From Streptomyces ferrugineus (lineage in GTDB: Bacteria > Actinomycetota > Actinomycetes > Streptomycetales > Streptomycetaceae): a stretch of DNA of 64,000 nt. Made by a program: the position numbers and the translations under genes. The DNA lies in assembly GCF_015160855.1 (NCBI RefSeq), contig NZ_CP063373.1, forward strand, positions 4,898,001 to 4,962,000, in the 5' to 3' direction. The notes below the pieces were generated by a model. The model was not told the origin of the DNA, did not search any database, and worked only from the letters and a program-made list of their open reading frames with translations. Shown here piece after piece: positions 17,538 to 26,606 of this stretch (its first letter is position 1; every line of letters starts with the position of its first letter).

Positions 17538-18581
17538 ATGGCCCCGATCCCGTGGGGCAAGTTCCCCACTCTCGCTGAACATCAACTGGCCTGCCGGTGG
17601 CTGCAGTTCATGGCGAACATCGGTCGGGCTCCCAATACGATCGACGCGTACGGGCGAGCGGTCGAGGACCACCTGCGATTCTGCGCGGTGGACGGCACAG
17701 ATCCCGTACTGGCCGGTGCGGACACGGTCGCCGCCTGGATCGGGGACATGCTCGATCGGCCCCGCCAGCGAACGGTGAAGGCGCCTTTGCGGCCGAAGAC
17801 GGGTCTGGCGAACGCGACGGTCCAGCAGCGTCTGGTGGCCGTGCGGTCCTTCTACGAGTACCTGGTGGAAGACGGACTGCGCGAACGGAATCCGGTACGG
17901 CGGGGGCAGACCAGCCGACGTGGCCGCAGTCCTCGGCAAGGGCTCGTACGGCGCATCGAGCCGGCGCCCTGGATCCCCAACGAAGACATATGGCAGCGGA
18001 TTCTCACCGCGTGCGCCGAGGAGCCGTTACGCAACCGGCTCATGGTCACGCTCGCCTACGACGGGGCTCTGCGCCGTGAGGAGCTTGTCCAGCTCGACGT
18101 CGAGGACTTCGAGCCCGCGCACCGCCTGGTCCATCTGCGTGCGGAGACGACCAAGTCCCAGCGGGCCAGGGAGGTCGCCTTCGGCGTCACGTCGACCCGG
18201 CTGTTCGTCGCCTACCTCAACGAACGCCGGGGGCTGTTCGGCCGTATCGACGGACCGCTCTTCCGGGCTGCTTCCAATCGCAACTACGGGCGACCGCTGG
18301 GGCCTTCCTCCTGGTCGAAGACCGTCGAACGCATCGCCCGCAGAGCCGGTGCCGCACGGCTGTCCACCCACACCTTCCGACACCTGCGGCTGACTGATCT
18401 GGCCCGCGCCGACTGGACCATCGATCAGATCGCCCAGTACGCCGGCCACCGCGACCTGGCGACCACGATGCGCTACATCCATCTGTCCGGCCGGGAGTTG
18501 GCCGCTCGGCTGCATCACGCGTCGGCATCGGTCCAGCAGGACCGGGAGAACCTGCTGGCGGCACTGGCGGCAGTCCGATGA
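17538..18581 (+). CDS. Tyrosine recombinase, TnpA-like (unit B)
   Basis: The 347-residue integrase is homologous to the one at 13470-14540. The active-site residues are intact: Arg in ALRREELVQLDV, Lys in TTKSQRARE, His/Arg in THTFRHLRLTDL, His in YAGHRDLAT and Tyr in MRYIHLSG. A conserved N-terminal phrase GRAPNTIDAYGRAVEDHL marks the core-binding domain. The stop codon overlaps the start of the 761-residue recombinase by 4 nt (ATGA). This indicates that the two recombinases are made together, as in Tn554 tnpAB. Confidence 0.88.
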   Translation: MAPIPWGKFPTLAEHQLACRWLQFMANIGRAPNTIDAYGRAVEDHLRFCAVDGTDPVLAGADTVAAWIGDMLDRPRQRTVKAPLRPKTGLANATVQQRLVAVRSFYEYLVEDGLRERNPVRRGQTSRRGRSPRQGLVRRIEPAPWIPNEDIWQRILTACAEEPLRNRLMVTLAYDGALRREELVQLDVEDFEPAHRLVHLRAETTKSQRAREVAFGVTSTRLFVAYLNERRGLFGRIDGPLFRAASNRNYGRPLGPSSWSKTVERIARRAGAARLSTHTFRHLRLTDLARADWTIDQIAQYAGHRDLATTMRYIHLSGRELAARLHHASASVQQDRENLLAALAAVR

Positions 18582-20863
18582 GCGCGATCGAACGGCCGGC
18601 ACCGGCCGCGCTCGCAAAGTACTGCGCCGACATCGCAGCCCAGAGCCCGGTGCTGACGGCGGATGAGCGGGCGGCGCTCGGCCGCCTGTCCGCGCTGGAT
18701 CATCAGGTGATACACGCGCGCAATCGTGCTGACCTGGCCCGGCTGATCGACCCTCTGGAGACGGTCTCGGCTCGGTGGGGGAACGCACTGACCGACTCGG
18801 CCCGCAACATGCTCCTGATGGAGGTCGGCCGGCGCTCCGTGGCCTACTGGGCCTGGGACGAACAGACCTGGACGGCATTCGTTGCCTCCGTCACGGGCGA
18901 GATCCGTCACCGGCGCCGGGCCCACCTGGTGGCCTGGGGTTATCTCTTCGGTGGACACCGGCGACTGCACCACCGGGTCGGGATGCCCAAGTTGCGTCCG
19001 CTGGCCGACTTCGTGTTCGGATACGGGGCGGTCGATCCTGCTCTGGACCAGGTCTGCACGCTGCTGGAACGCTGGGAGACTCAACCGAAATCGCAGCCGG
19101 AGCTGGTCCGCTCCTCGGTGCTCGATGCCTTGCTCAGCGCAGGCAGCCCGCGTCTGGAGGACGTGACGCTGGAGCTGCTGGAGGACCTGGTCGCCGACCA
19201 TCCGGCGTCCAGCGCCCGGCGCCGTGGGTTCTTCAAGATGTCGAGGGTCCTGGCGGCCAACGGCTACATCCCCGAACCGCTCACCGGCAGTCACCAACAG
19301 CGCGGAACGCGTCCGGAGACCGTGGCCTCGGTGCCGCCGGAGTGGTTGGAAGTTGTCCTGCGCTGGCGGAAGTTCAGCACCAACGAGCCCGGCACCGTCC
19401 GCACCAAGTTCCCCTTGCTGCTGGTGGCCGGACGCTGGGCAGCCGAGAAGCACCCGGAGGCGACGAGCCCACAAGCGTGGACGCGTGACATCGCCGCCGA
19501 GTACATCGCGGACACCATGACCGCAGTTCGCGGCCAATGGGCCGGCCACAACCGCAACCGCACCGGCTGGGGCGAGCCCCTGGGCGCCAGCGGGAAGGCC
19601 GGACGGGTCGACACCATCCGCAGCTTCTTCTGCGACCTGATCGAATGGGAATGGATCACCCCCAGGTTCGATCCCCGCCGTGTCCTCGCTCTGCCGCTGT
19701 CAGTCCGGGCAGGCCGCGACCCAGACCCCCGGATCATCGACGATGCCGCCTGGGCCAAGCTCATGGCCGCCGGTCTGACGCTGACCGCCGAGGGCCTGCG
19801 CGCCTACGGGACACCACGGGCGAAGGCTGCCGGATGGCACGCGAACTACTACCCGATCGAGATGATCCGCGCCCTGGTCGGGGTGTGGTTGTTCGGCGGG
19901 CTGCGGATGGACGAGATACGTCGTCTCGAACTCGAATGCGTCCGCTGGGACCAGGCCACCGACCCGGACAGCGGCGAGACCTACCGCGTCTGCCTGCTGC
20001 ACATCCCGGTGAACAAGACGACGGCGGCGTTCTCCAAGCCGGTCGATCCCATCGTCGGTGAGCTCATCGATGCCTGGAAGACCGTCCGCCCTGCCCAGCC
20101 GGACATCACCGATCGCAAGACCGGACAGCGGCGCCAGCACCTGTTCTGCTACCGGGCCCAGCTCATCGGCTCCGCCTACCTCAACGACAAGCTCATCCCG
20201 ATTCTCTGCGCGAAAGCTGGCATTCCCGAGACCGACTCCCGCGGCGCACTCACCAGCCACCGGGCTCGCGCCACGATCGCCACCCAGCTGCTGAACGCAA
20301 AAGACCCTCTGTCCCTGGCTGACCTGCAGCAATGGCTCGGGCATAAACACCCATCCAGCACCCGCCACTACGCCAAGATCCTCCAACGGACGCTGTCCGC
20401 GGCCTACAAGCGCGCCGACTATTTCGCCCGGAACGTGCGCACCATCCAAGTCCTCATCGACCGCCAGTCCATCCTCACCGGAGCCGCCGCTGGCGGCGAG
20501 CAGCCCTGGAAGTACTACGACCTGGGCGAGGGCTACTGCTCCTACGACTTCTTCGCCAAGTGCCCCCACCGGCTGGCCTGCGCACGCTGCCCGTTCTACG
20601 TCCCCAAGACCTCAAGCCGCGGCCAGCTTCTGGCCGTCAAGGACGGCATCGACCAGATGCTCGAACAGCTCGACCTCACCGACGACGAGCGCGAAGCCCT
20701 CGAGGGCGACCGCGAAGCGGTCGCAGCCCTCGCGGAACGGCTTAGCGACACCCCCACCCCGGCCGGCCCAACCCCCAGGGAGTTGGGCACCACCGACCGC
20801 TTCATTCCCCTGACCCAGCTCACGAGCACGATCACGACCCGCGGAGACAACGGCGGCCAATAG
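18578..20863 (+). CDS. Large tyrosine recombinase, TnpB-like (unit B)
   Basis: The 761-residue protein has an uncharacterised N-terminal third and a C-terminal tyrosine recombinase domain. Catalytic residues are Arg in GGLRMDEIRRLEL, Lys in PVNKTTAAF, His/Arg in TSHRARATIATQL, His in WLGHKHPSST and Tyr in RHYAKI. A downstream Cys cluster (CPHRLACARCPFY) may bind zinc, as in other TnpB-type recombinases. It is longer than Tn554 TnpB (about 630 residues). It is the intact counterpart of the frameshifted gene at 14537-16875. Together with the TnpA-like partner it should mobilise unit B. Confidence 0.87.
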   Translation: MSAIERPAPAALAKYCADIAAQSPVLTADERAALGRLSALDHQVIHARNRADLARLIDPLETVSARWGNALTDSARNMLLMEVGRRSVAYWAWDEQTWTAFVASVTGEIRHRRRAHLVAWGYLFGGHRRLHHRVGMPKLRPLADFVFGYGAVDPALDQVCTLLERWETQPKSQPELVRSSVLDALLSAGSPRLEDVTLELLEDLVADHPASSARRRGFFKMSRVLAANGYIPEPLTGSHQQRGTRPETVASVPPEWLEVVLRWRKFSTNEPGTVRTKFPLLLVAGRWAAEKHPEATSPQAWTRDIAAEYIADTMTAVRGQWAGHNRNRTGWGEPLGASGKAGRVDTIRSFFCDLIEWEWITPRFDPRRVLALPLSVRAGRDPDPRIIDDAAWAKLMAAGLTLTAEGLRAYGTPRAKAAGWHANYYPIEMIRALVGVWLFGGLRMDEIRRLELECVRWDQATDPDSGETYRVCLLHIPVNKTTAAFSKPVDPIVGELIDAWKTVRPAQPDITDRKTGQRRQHLFCYRAQLIGSAYLNDKLIPILCAKAGIPETDSRGALTSHRARATIATQLLNAKDPLSLADLQQWLGHKHPSSTRHYAKILQRTLSAAYKRADYFARNVRTIQVLIDRQSILTGAAAGGEQPWKYYDLGEGYCSYDFFAKCPHRLACARCPFYVPKTSSRGQLLAVKDGIDQMLEQLDLTDDEREALEGDREAVAALAERLSDTPTPAGPTPRELGTTDRFIPLTQLTSTITTRGDNGGQ

Positions 20864-20869
20864 CCACGC

Positions 20870-21301
20870 TCATCCCAGGTGCGGATCGAGGAGAAACCAG
20901 TAGTTCACCGTGGGTCCCTGCGCAGCGAGCCCACCTCCGAGGGATTCGTACAGGGACCGGGCCGCCACGTTCGCCTCACCGGTGGTCAAGAACATCTTCG
21001 TGGCCCCGGCCTTCGCCCCCGCCTCCATGAAGGCGCGAAGAAGATCCCGTCCGACGCCCCGACGGCGACGAGCTTCCGCCACCTCCAGGTGGTGGACATA
21101 AAGCATCGATGACGAGTCCGGACGCGCCAAATGATGCCCCCAGCACCACCCAAGGATCTCTGCCTCATCAGCCGCTACGAAGGCGAGTGCGCTGGGCGTG
21201 TCAGCGAACGCCCGAACCGCATCGACCTCCTCGACTCCACGGAAGTGGCGGACCGCCTGCTCAAGCAGTGACGGGTCGTCTCGCGAAATCTGTGTGATCA
21301 C
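20870..21301 (-). CDS. GNAT family N-acetyltransferase (AAC(3)-I-like)
   Basis: The 143-residue protein has the acetyl-CoA binding signature VAEARRRRGVGRDLL preceded by the beta-strand YVHHLEVA. The following MFLTTGEANVAARSLYESLG segment is typical of small GNAT enzymes and has an order resembling AAC(3)-I aminoglycoside acetyltransferases. The aminoglycoside link is weak, and other amine substrates are equally possible. The start is GTG at 21301. The gene converges on the large recombinase of unit B with a 6-bp gap and lies inside the element boundary, so it is likely cargo. Confidence 0.75.
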   Translation of the reverse strand: MITQISRDDPSLLEQAVRHFRGVEEVDAVRAFADTPSALAFVAADEAEILGWCWGHHLARPDSSSMLYVHHLEVAEARRRRGVGRDLLRAFMEAGAKAGATKMFLTTGEANVAARSLYESLGGGLAAQGPTVNYWFLLDPHLG

Positions 21302-21420
21302 GGCCTCATCCTGCCCCGATCGCTCAGGCGGCCGGAACGGTCAGCAACATCCCTCGCCGGACCTGGCACATCCCGCACCTCACCAGCCATGCAGTCACCC
21401 AGAAAGGTCACACCCCTGTC

Positions 21421-21435
21421 TCGATTCTCAATAAC
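21421..21435 (-). other. Candidate right end of the tandem recombinase elements
   Basis: On the minus strand AGTTATTGAGAATCGAGAC lies exactly where similarity to the IS5-type N-terminus stops. It shares TTAT...GAATCGAG with the internal site at 17506-17520 and AGTTA....GAATC with the left end. The inverted orientation relative to the left end fits element termini. Confidence 0.4.
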
Positions 21436-21609
21436 TTGCCACTTGATGCCGTTATCCACCAGGTAGCGGATGCCGCCGACGATCTCCCGCCGCGGCCATT
21501 TCTCCGGGTGTCCACCGGTCGATTTCTGGCAGGCCGGGACGGGTAAAAGCGACTCGATCAGGTGCCATTCGGCATCCGTCATGTCGGACGGGTAGCGGGG
21601 CTCGCGCAT
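21436..21609 (-). pseudogene. IS5-family transposase, N-terminal fragment
   Basis: Translation gives MREPRYPSDMTDAEWHLIES followed by LLPVPACQ and, after a short linker, RREIVGGIRYLVDNGIKWQ. This is the N-terminal domain of IS5-type transposases, and similarity ends abruptly after KWQ. The next recognisable part of such a protein (YGFARRW) begins the fragment at 12842-13390 on the same strand. About 12 codons between the halves are not accounted for. Confidence 0.8.
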
Positions 21610-21707
21610 CCCGGGGTGGGCCCGGCGCGGTGGGAAGCACTGCGGACGCGTGGACCGGGCCCGGTCTCCTCTGTTCTCTCGCCGAGCGTCCCGGCCGTGA
21701 GGAGTGG

Positions 21708-22120
21708 TCAGCGCGGTGGGCGGGCGGCCATCGCGAGGTTCGACTCGGTCGCCTTCATCTGATCGCTGAGGTATCCGGCCCAGGTGCTTTTGGGGAATAG
21801 GGCCAGGTGTGGGCCGATCGTGCCCGTGATCACCCGACGGAACTGGGTGGGCTTCTCGCTGAGCCAGGCCCGCTCCCACTCCTCCAGTTCGGCCCCGCTC
21901 GCAAGAGTGATAACCCAGGTCACGCGTCCAAATGACGGGCGGCCAGCCGCGTTCGGCGCACAGGTCGCGCAGCGTGGCCAGGCCCCGTCTGGTCTGCCAG
22001 CGGCTGAGTTCGCAGGAGCCCATCAGCCGCGCGAGCGTCATGCCGGCGGGCGCGTCCTCGAACAGGGCAATGCGGATCAGGTCCGGCGTGGCGCTCCGCG
22101 ATCGGGGAACGCTTGGCCAC
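21708..22120 (-). pseudogene. RacP-like protein, frameshifted
   Basis: Three frames together give a protein that starts VAKRSPIAERHA, continues PDLIRIALFEDAPAGMTLAR with a WQTRRGLATLRDLCAERGWPP-type region, and ends with the segment RRVITGTIGPHLALFPKSTW. I recognise this as the Streptomyces RacP family, which commonly follows a DUF6192 gene. At least two frameshifts (near 22085 and 21915) break it. The family has a winged-helix-like middle but no assigned biochemical role. It directly follows the DUF6192 gene, as expected. Confidence 0.5.
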
Positions 22121-22122
22121 GG

Positions 22123-23009
22123 TTACTCTCCCCGCAACAGGCGGGCGAGTTCGTCGTCCATGTCGACCTCGCCGGTCTCGGCAGCGGTCTCGATCCAGTC
22201 CAGCGTGGCCCGGCAGTGCGCGACGTTCTGCGCCAGGACCGCCTGTTCGTCGTCCGACAGGTGCCGACCGCGCAATTGGGGCACCGCCTTCCCACAGGCC
22301 GCCACGAAGTGGTGGCAGGCGCCGACCAGTCCAAAAACTCCTGGGTCCGCTCGATCTTCCTCACCGTCCGCCCCGCTGGCGTCTCCCGACGGAACGCATC
22401 GGCCTGCTGCTGAGAGCGGTCGGTCTGGGCTCGGTTGACCGCATGGCGGGCGGTGTCGTCGGCGACCACCCTGGACGCGACCTCCGGACGGCGCAGCACA
22501 TCGGAGGCGACCTGAGCCGCCACTGCGTCGTCCTCGATGAGGTCGTGGACGACCTCGGTCCGGTGTTGCGTGGTCTCCGCCTTGTTGACCATGTGACGGG
22601 CGGTGTCGTCCGCGACCACTTTGGCCGCGACCTCCGGACGGCGCAGGACATCCGTGGCCACCTGGGCGGCGACCTCGTCGTCGGCCAGGCGGTGGAGGTG
22701 GACTTTGTGGGAGACGCCGTGACGACGCTGGCCGGCCGGCCAGCGGTGTGCGGCGAACCGGTAGCTGCGGACCGTACTAAGCGACAGCCCCAGGTCATCG
22801 GCGTATATCTGCAACGAGACGTCGACGCCGAACGGCTCCTCACCGGGAGCCGGGTGAGCGCCGCCGACCGGCTGCATCGGCTCGATCTCCAGCGCGTGGT
22901 CGCCGATGGTGAACTGGATGCGCTGCATCTGCTCGACCAGTTCCCGGTCGGCGGCGATGATCTGCTCGTAGCGCTGGCGGGTTATGTGGCCGATTGTGGC
23001 GGTGGGCAT
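22123..23009 (-). pseudogene. DUF6192 family protein, frameshifted
   Basis: The frame from 23009 encodes MPTATIGHITRQRYEQIIAA, QFTIGDHALEIEPMQPVGG, a SLSTVRSYRFAAHRWP helix-turn-helix-like piece and two copies of a DVLRRPEVA..VVADDTARH motif. This matches the DUF6192 family found on Streptomyces mobile regions. Near 22328 the frame shifts: GACTGGTCGG reads as FLDWS, but with one added C it would continue LVGACHHFVAACGKAV and end in EVDMDDELARLLRGE at 22123. The protein is therefore split, by a real mutation or a sequencing error. The duplicated ADDTARH segments suggest internal repeats. Confidence 0.6.
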
Positions 23010-23178
23010 GACGCCTCACCCGTCCCTCACGGGTCAGGGCCCGGCAGACCGGACCGCCTGCGACAACACCCCGGCCCAACTTCCGTCAGAGTCAAGCCAG
23101 TTCGAGATCCAACACCAGCAATGACAGCAACTGACCGTTCGAAACCAAACCGGACACATGAACCGTTCGTCGAAGCGT

Positions 23179-23406
23179 TTATCCGGACGCTTGGGCGAAC
23201 GCTTCCTTACGCGCCACCCAGGCCCTCCGGCGGCACCGAGGCGAGCAGTACACCGCGTTGCGGCGGTGATCCACCCCGGCCGCCCAGACCGTCCCGCACA
23301 CCGGGCACACCCGCCGACCCTCGTCCCGCGCGAACGCGGCCGTGTGAAGCCGCACCCGTCGCAGACGGCGCCACTGCCTGGAACGGCACACCCCCGAGCA
23401 GAACAC
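23179..23406 (-). CDS. Small zinc-ribbon protein, possibly 5' truncated
   Basis: The 75-residue frame has two Cys clusters: FCSGVCRSRQWRR and CPVCGTVWAAGVDHRRNAVY followed by CSPRCRRRAW. Homologues in Streptomyces mobile regions begin with an additional CxxCGDWL segment. That segment (CGDWLRLEAGPRA) is present just upstream in frame but is preceded by a stop codon, so the original start may be lost. A GTG at 23406 is the only remaining start. The role is unknown, perhaps nucleic-acid binding. Confidence 0.45.
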   Translation of the reverse strand: MFCSGVCRSRQWRRLRRVRLHTAAFARDEGRRVCPVCGTVWAAGVDHRRNAVYCSPRCRRRAWVARKEAFAQASG

Positions 23407-23654
23407 CGCACGGGGCCCGGCCTCCAGCCTCAGCCAGTCACCGCACCCCGGTCAACGCCGTTCCCGTACAGGCCCGTTGATCCCGGCCACCAAACCAGAC
23501 TAGACCCGCCCGAAGATCCATACCGGAGGTTGAGAAACGGGCACTGAGCCCCTGCAGGCCGATGTCGGCCCGCAGGAGCAGTGAGGTGTCCGGCTGGAGT
23601 CGGCCCGGCTACGGGCCCGGCCTCTCCTGGCAGTTGCCCGCGGAGCGGTGCCCG

Positions 23655-24296
23655 TCAGCGCCTCTTGTACGCGGCGGTGACTTCGACCTCCACCAGCCAG
23701 CCCTTGACGGCCAGCGAGGCGACCTCCATCGTGGCGCGCGCGGGACGGGCTTTGTTGGCGACCAGCGGTGTCTTGGGGGCGGAGGTGCCCATCGGGACCG
23801 GGACGACCTCCTTCGAGGTGAGGTCGATGTTGGCGAAGTACTGCCGGTACGCGCGGTTCCATCCGGCGTAGTCGGCGGTCTCGGCGCCGGGTGGTTTCAT
23901 CAGGTAGCACTTCATGGTGATGACGTCGGCCAGGGTCAGACCCGCCGTTTCGAGGTTGGTCTTGATGTTGCGCAGGACGACGAGCGCCTGGGCCTCGGTG
24001 ACCGTGACGCCTGTGGCCCCCTGAGTGAGGGCCGGGTCGGTGTAGAGCTCGGGTGAGCCGGCCGGCGCGGACGGGTTGAGCGCGGTCGGGCCGAGGCCGC
24101 TGCTCTGGTAGATCGCCACCTCGCCGCCGGTCGCCACCCCGGTGGCGATGGCCGGGTTGGACTGGCCCTCGGGCAGCATGACGCGGACCTCTTTGGCGGT
24201 GGGCCACCATCCCTTGCCCTCGGCCAGTGCGGTGCCGCCGGTGAGGAGCGAGGCGGTCAGTGCCGTACCGATCACAGCCTTCGTACGTCGCTTCAT
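23655..24296 (-). CDS. Secreted RidA/YjgF family protein
   Basis: The 213-residue protein begins with a Sec-type signal peptide (MKRRTKAVIGTALTASLLTG, then GTALAEG) and continues with a RidA domain. The family signature is present near the end: PARATMEVASLAVKGWLVEVE contains the substrate-binding Arg (written here as PARATMEVA and VEVEVTAAY). RidA enzymes hydrolyse reactive enamines and imines to 2-oxo acids. The start overlaps the end of the flavin amine oxidase gene by 4 nt. The pair makes chemical sense, because amine oxidation produces the imine that RidA removes. Export of both is unusual. Confidence 0.85.
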   Translation of the reverse strand: MKRRTKAVIGTALTASLLTGGTALAEGKGWWPTAKEVRVMLPEGQSNPAIATGVATGGEVAIYQSSGLGPTALNPSAPAGSPELYTDPALTQGATGVTVTEAQALVVLRNIKTNLETAGLTLADVITMKCYLMKPPGAETADYAGWNRAYRQYFANIDLTSKEVVPVPMGTSAPKTPLVANKARPARATMEVASLAVKGWLVEVEVTAAYKRR

Positions 24297-25903
24297 GCGG
24301 CCATCACCCTTTCGTGGATGTCGGTCACGACCTTGCGGGCCGAGGTGAACGCCCCGTGCTGCCAGGCGATGACGTGGCTGAGCCAGTCACCGGCGAAGTA
24401 GACGTGCCCGGCGGGCTGGTTGAGCAGCTGGTACTCGGGACCGGTCTGCGAGGGCCAGCCCACCCAGCCGGCCTCGATATGGGGCGTGCGGTGCCAGGCG
24501 ACGCTGAAGGAGTGGTCGAGTTCGGTGCGGTACTTGTCGCCGTGGATCTTCACGCCTCGGCTCAGCGCCCGCGCAAGGCGCTGGGTGTGCGGCAGATCGC
24601 TGTACGCGACGGCGTTGGCACCGAAGTTGTAGTAGCCGATGAGCGTGCCACGGCGGCCCTGGTAGCCGTAGGAGGGGTACCAGATGGTGGCCAGGTCCGT
24701 GTCGGTCGGCGTGATGCCGCCGTAGATGTGCTCGTCCGTCTCCCACCAGCGGCTGCGGTACTCGAGCCCGATCTTGCCGACGGGGGTCGGGACAGCGTAT
24801 TTCAGGGCCGCGGTGATGTCGGTCCCAAGATTGTGCTTGAGGCGGGCCATGACCATCGGCGGGATCGCCGCGACGACGAAGTCGGCGCGTTGGGTGCGGG
24901 TACGGCCGCCGGCGTCCTCGTACGTGATCTCGGCGCCGTCCGGCAGGTCCTTGACCTCCAGCGCCTTGGCGCCGTAGGTGATGCGGTTCTGGCCGATCGC
25001 CTTGGCCAGGGCGTACGGGATCGCGTCCATGCCGCCCACCGGCTGGAACATCAGCATGGCCTGGTCGTAGCCGAGTTCGAAGGCGAAGCGCTGCCCCACG
25101 CCGCTGGCGATGACGTCCGACAGCGACGGCACCGGGCCGAGGACGGTGCCGTCCTCGAAGGCCGCGCCCGGCTCGACGGAGTAGCCACGCCGGTCGGTGC
25201 CGGTGTAGGCGTAGCCGTCGGCCTTGCCCTTGATGGCGCCGAAGCTCTGCAGGAACGTGATCAGCCGTTCCTTGTCCTGCGCGGTGAGCCGTGCGTCCAG
25301 AGCGCCCTGGTCGGTTGCCTTGGCGAGGAGTTCGGAGACGTAGCCGTAGACGTCGGCCTTCGCCGTGCGCCAGCGCATGGGCCTGCCCGCGAGGGCGGCG
25401 CCGCTCTCGTGGTGGATGTACGCGTTGGCGTTCTGGTTGGTGAACACTTGCAGTTCGACGCCGAGTTCGCGGCAGTACTCGAGCGTGACGTGGGACTGCG
25501 GCAGCCGGGCCGGGCCCGCGTTCATGTACTGGCCCTCGGTGAACGTCGCCGTCTGCGTACGCCCGTCGAGGTCGGTCAGCTTCGTGCCGCCGCGGACCGT
25601 CCAGTTGCGGCCGCCGGGGCGGTTCTTCGCCTCCAGGATCCGGCAGTCGTAACCGGCCTTGCCCAGCTCGTACGCCGTCGCCAGGCCGGCTATGCCGCCG
25701 CCGAGCACGAGCACCTTCTTGCCGCCGCGCCCGGTGAGCGCGAAGTCGCTTCGCTGAGGCGCCCGGTACTCATCCGCCCGCGCGTCCGGCACCGGCGCGA
25801 GCCCGAGTGCGCCCATGGCCGAGTACAGCACCCCGGCGCCACCCGCGACGCCGACGGATCTCAGGAAGTCGCGGCGGGATGCCGGGGATTGCTCTGCAGC
25901 CAT
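24293..25903 (-). CDS. Flavin monoamine oxidase / L-amino-acid oxidase, Tat-exported
   Basis: The 536-residue protein begins with a twin-arginine signal (SRRDFLRSVGVAGGAGVLY). It then has the FAD-binding motif KVLVLGGGIAGLATAYELG and the GG-motif RPGGRNWTVRGG, plus a C-terminal HVYFAGDWLSHVIAWQHGAF segment that closes the FAD site. This is the amine oxidase/L-amino-acid oxidase family, which makes imino acid, H2O2 and, after hydrolysis, ammonia. The ATG at 25903 has AGGAGG eight bases upstream and is preferred over 25924. It forms an operon with the secreted RidA gene. The exact amine is unknown. Confidence 0.88.
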   Translation of the reverse strand: MAAEQSPASRRDFLRSVGVAGGAGVLYSAMGALGLAPVPDARADEYRAPQRSDFALTGRGGKKVLVLGGGIAGLATAYELGKAGYDCRILEAKNRPGGRNWTVRGGTKLTDLDGRTQTATFTEGQYMNAGPARLPQSHVTLEYCRELGVELQVFTNQNANAYIHHESGAALAGRPMRWRTAKADVYGYVSELLAKATDQGALDARLTAQDKERLITFLQSFGAIKGKADGYAYTGTDRRGYSVEPGAAFEDGTVLGPVPSLSDVIASGVGQRFAFELGYDQAMLMFQPVGGMDAIPYALAKAIGQNRITYGAKALEVKDLPDGAEITYEDAGGRTRTQRADFVVAAIPPMVMARLKHNLGTDITAALKYAVPTPVGKIGLEYRSRWWETDEHIYGGITPTDTDLATIWYPSYGYQGRRGTLIGYYNFGANAVAYSDLPHTQRLARALSRGVKIHGDKYRTELDHSFSVAWHRTPHIEAGWVGWPSQTGPEYQLLNQPAGHVYFAGDWLSHVIAWQHGAFTSARKVVTDIHERVMAA

Positions 25904-26380
25904 CAATTCCTCCTCACCCCGCACCCCGGGGCGAGCGCCGGCCGGGGAGCGGTCGTTCGGTCAACCCGGTCACGTGGGGGGTGCGAGTCACTGAGGAGAC
26001 CGGAGGTGCTTCATGAGCCTCCGTCAGGACTGTTACAGCGCTATGCCACTGACGTAACCGGTCCGAGCCATGCGCTGCGAGGCAAGAGGAAGGAACGGGC
26101 GCGGTCCCGTCTTTGGGCCTGGGCAAGCCCTCCCCGCCGGGGCAGCCCCTGTGCAGATCGACATGCGCACGCTCGGTCGTTTCGCGATGTGACGGTGAAG
26201 CACACGGACAGCGCCACCGCCCCTGCGGGCATCGGAGGACGCCGGTGCGGCCGTGTTCACATCTCCGGCCGGTCGATCGGTCGGTGTTTGGCCGCTATAG
26301 GGGTTTCTGTTTCAAGCTTGCCGCAGAGCAGGTCCTCACCCAGGGGCTGTGCCAGGTTGCCCCGCGGCTGGAAGCCGGAG
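25904..26380. other. Intergenic region without a supported gene
   Basis: No frame here has domain-like content. It should contain the promoter of the amine oxidase operon. I could not identify a convincing -35/-10 pair. Confidence 0.5.
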
Positions 26381-26383
26381 CGT

Positions 26384-26605
26384 GTCTACAGCTTCTCTCC
26401 CGTCTTGCCGAGCACTGCGGTTCCGCCGCTGCGGAGGATCAGATCGTCGGCCAGGATCCATGTGGCCTCGTAGGGGGAGGACACGTCGGTCACCGCTGCT
26501 GGTGGCCGGTGCCCGGATCGACCCCGATCACTAGGCCGTCCTCTCCGGTGATCAGCGGGCCGGGGGCCGCCAGGCGGGCGGCCCGGATGACGGCGACCGG
26601 GGGGC
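26384..26605 (-). pseudogene. Possible PQQ-type beta-propeller fragment
   Basis: Two short minus-strand frames read AAPGPLITGEDGLVIGVDP-GTG and TWILADDLILRSGGTAVLGK-TGEK. This is the spacing of consecutive blades in PQQ-binding-like repeat proteins. There is a stop codon between them and one at the end. No start and no complete domain remain. Confidence 0.3.
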
Positions 26606-26606
26606 C

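Larger units (their letters stand above)
13391..21435. mobile_element. Tandem pair of Tn554-like recombinase elements inserted in an IS5-type gene
   Basis: The 8-kb block lies between two halves of an IS5-type transposase gene. It contains two similar units. Unit A (about 13391-17470) carries a 356-residue recombinase, a large recombinase and an immunity-like gene. Unit B (about 17505-21435) carries a 347-residue recombinase, a 761-residue recombinase and a GNAT gene. In each unit the small and large recombinase genes overlap by 4 nt, as tnpA and tnpB do in Tn554-type transposons. GAATC-containing motifs occur at both outer ends and at the internal junction. The exact ends are inferred, not proven. 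Confidence 0.55.
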
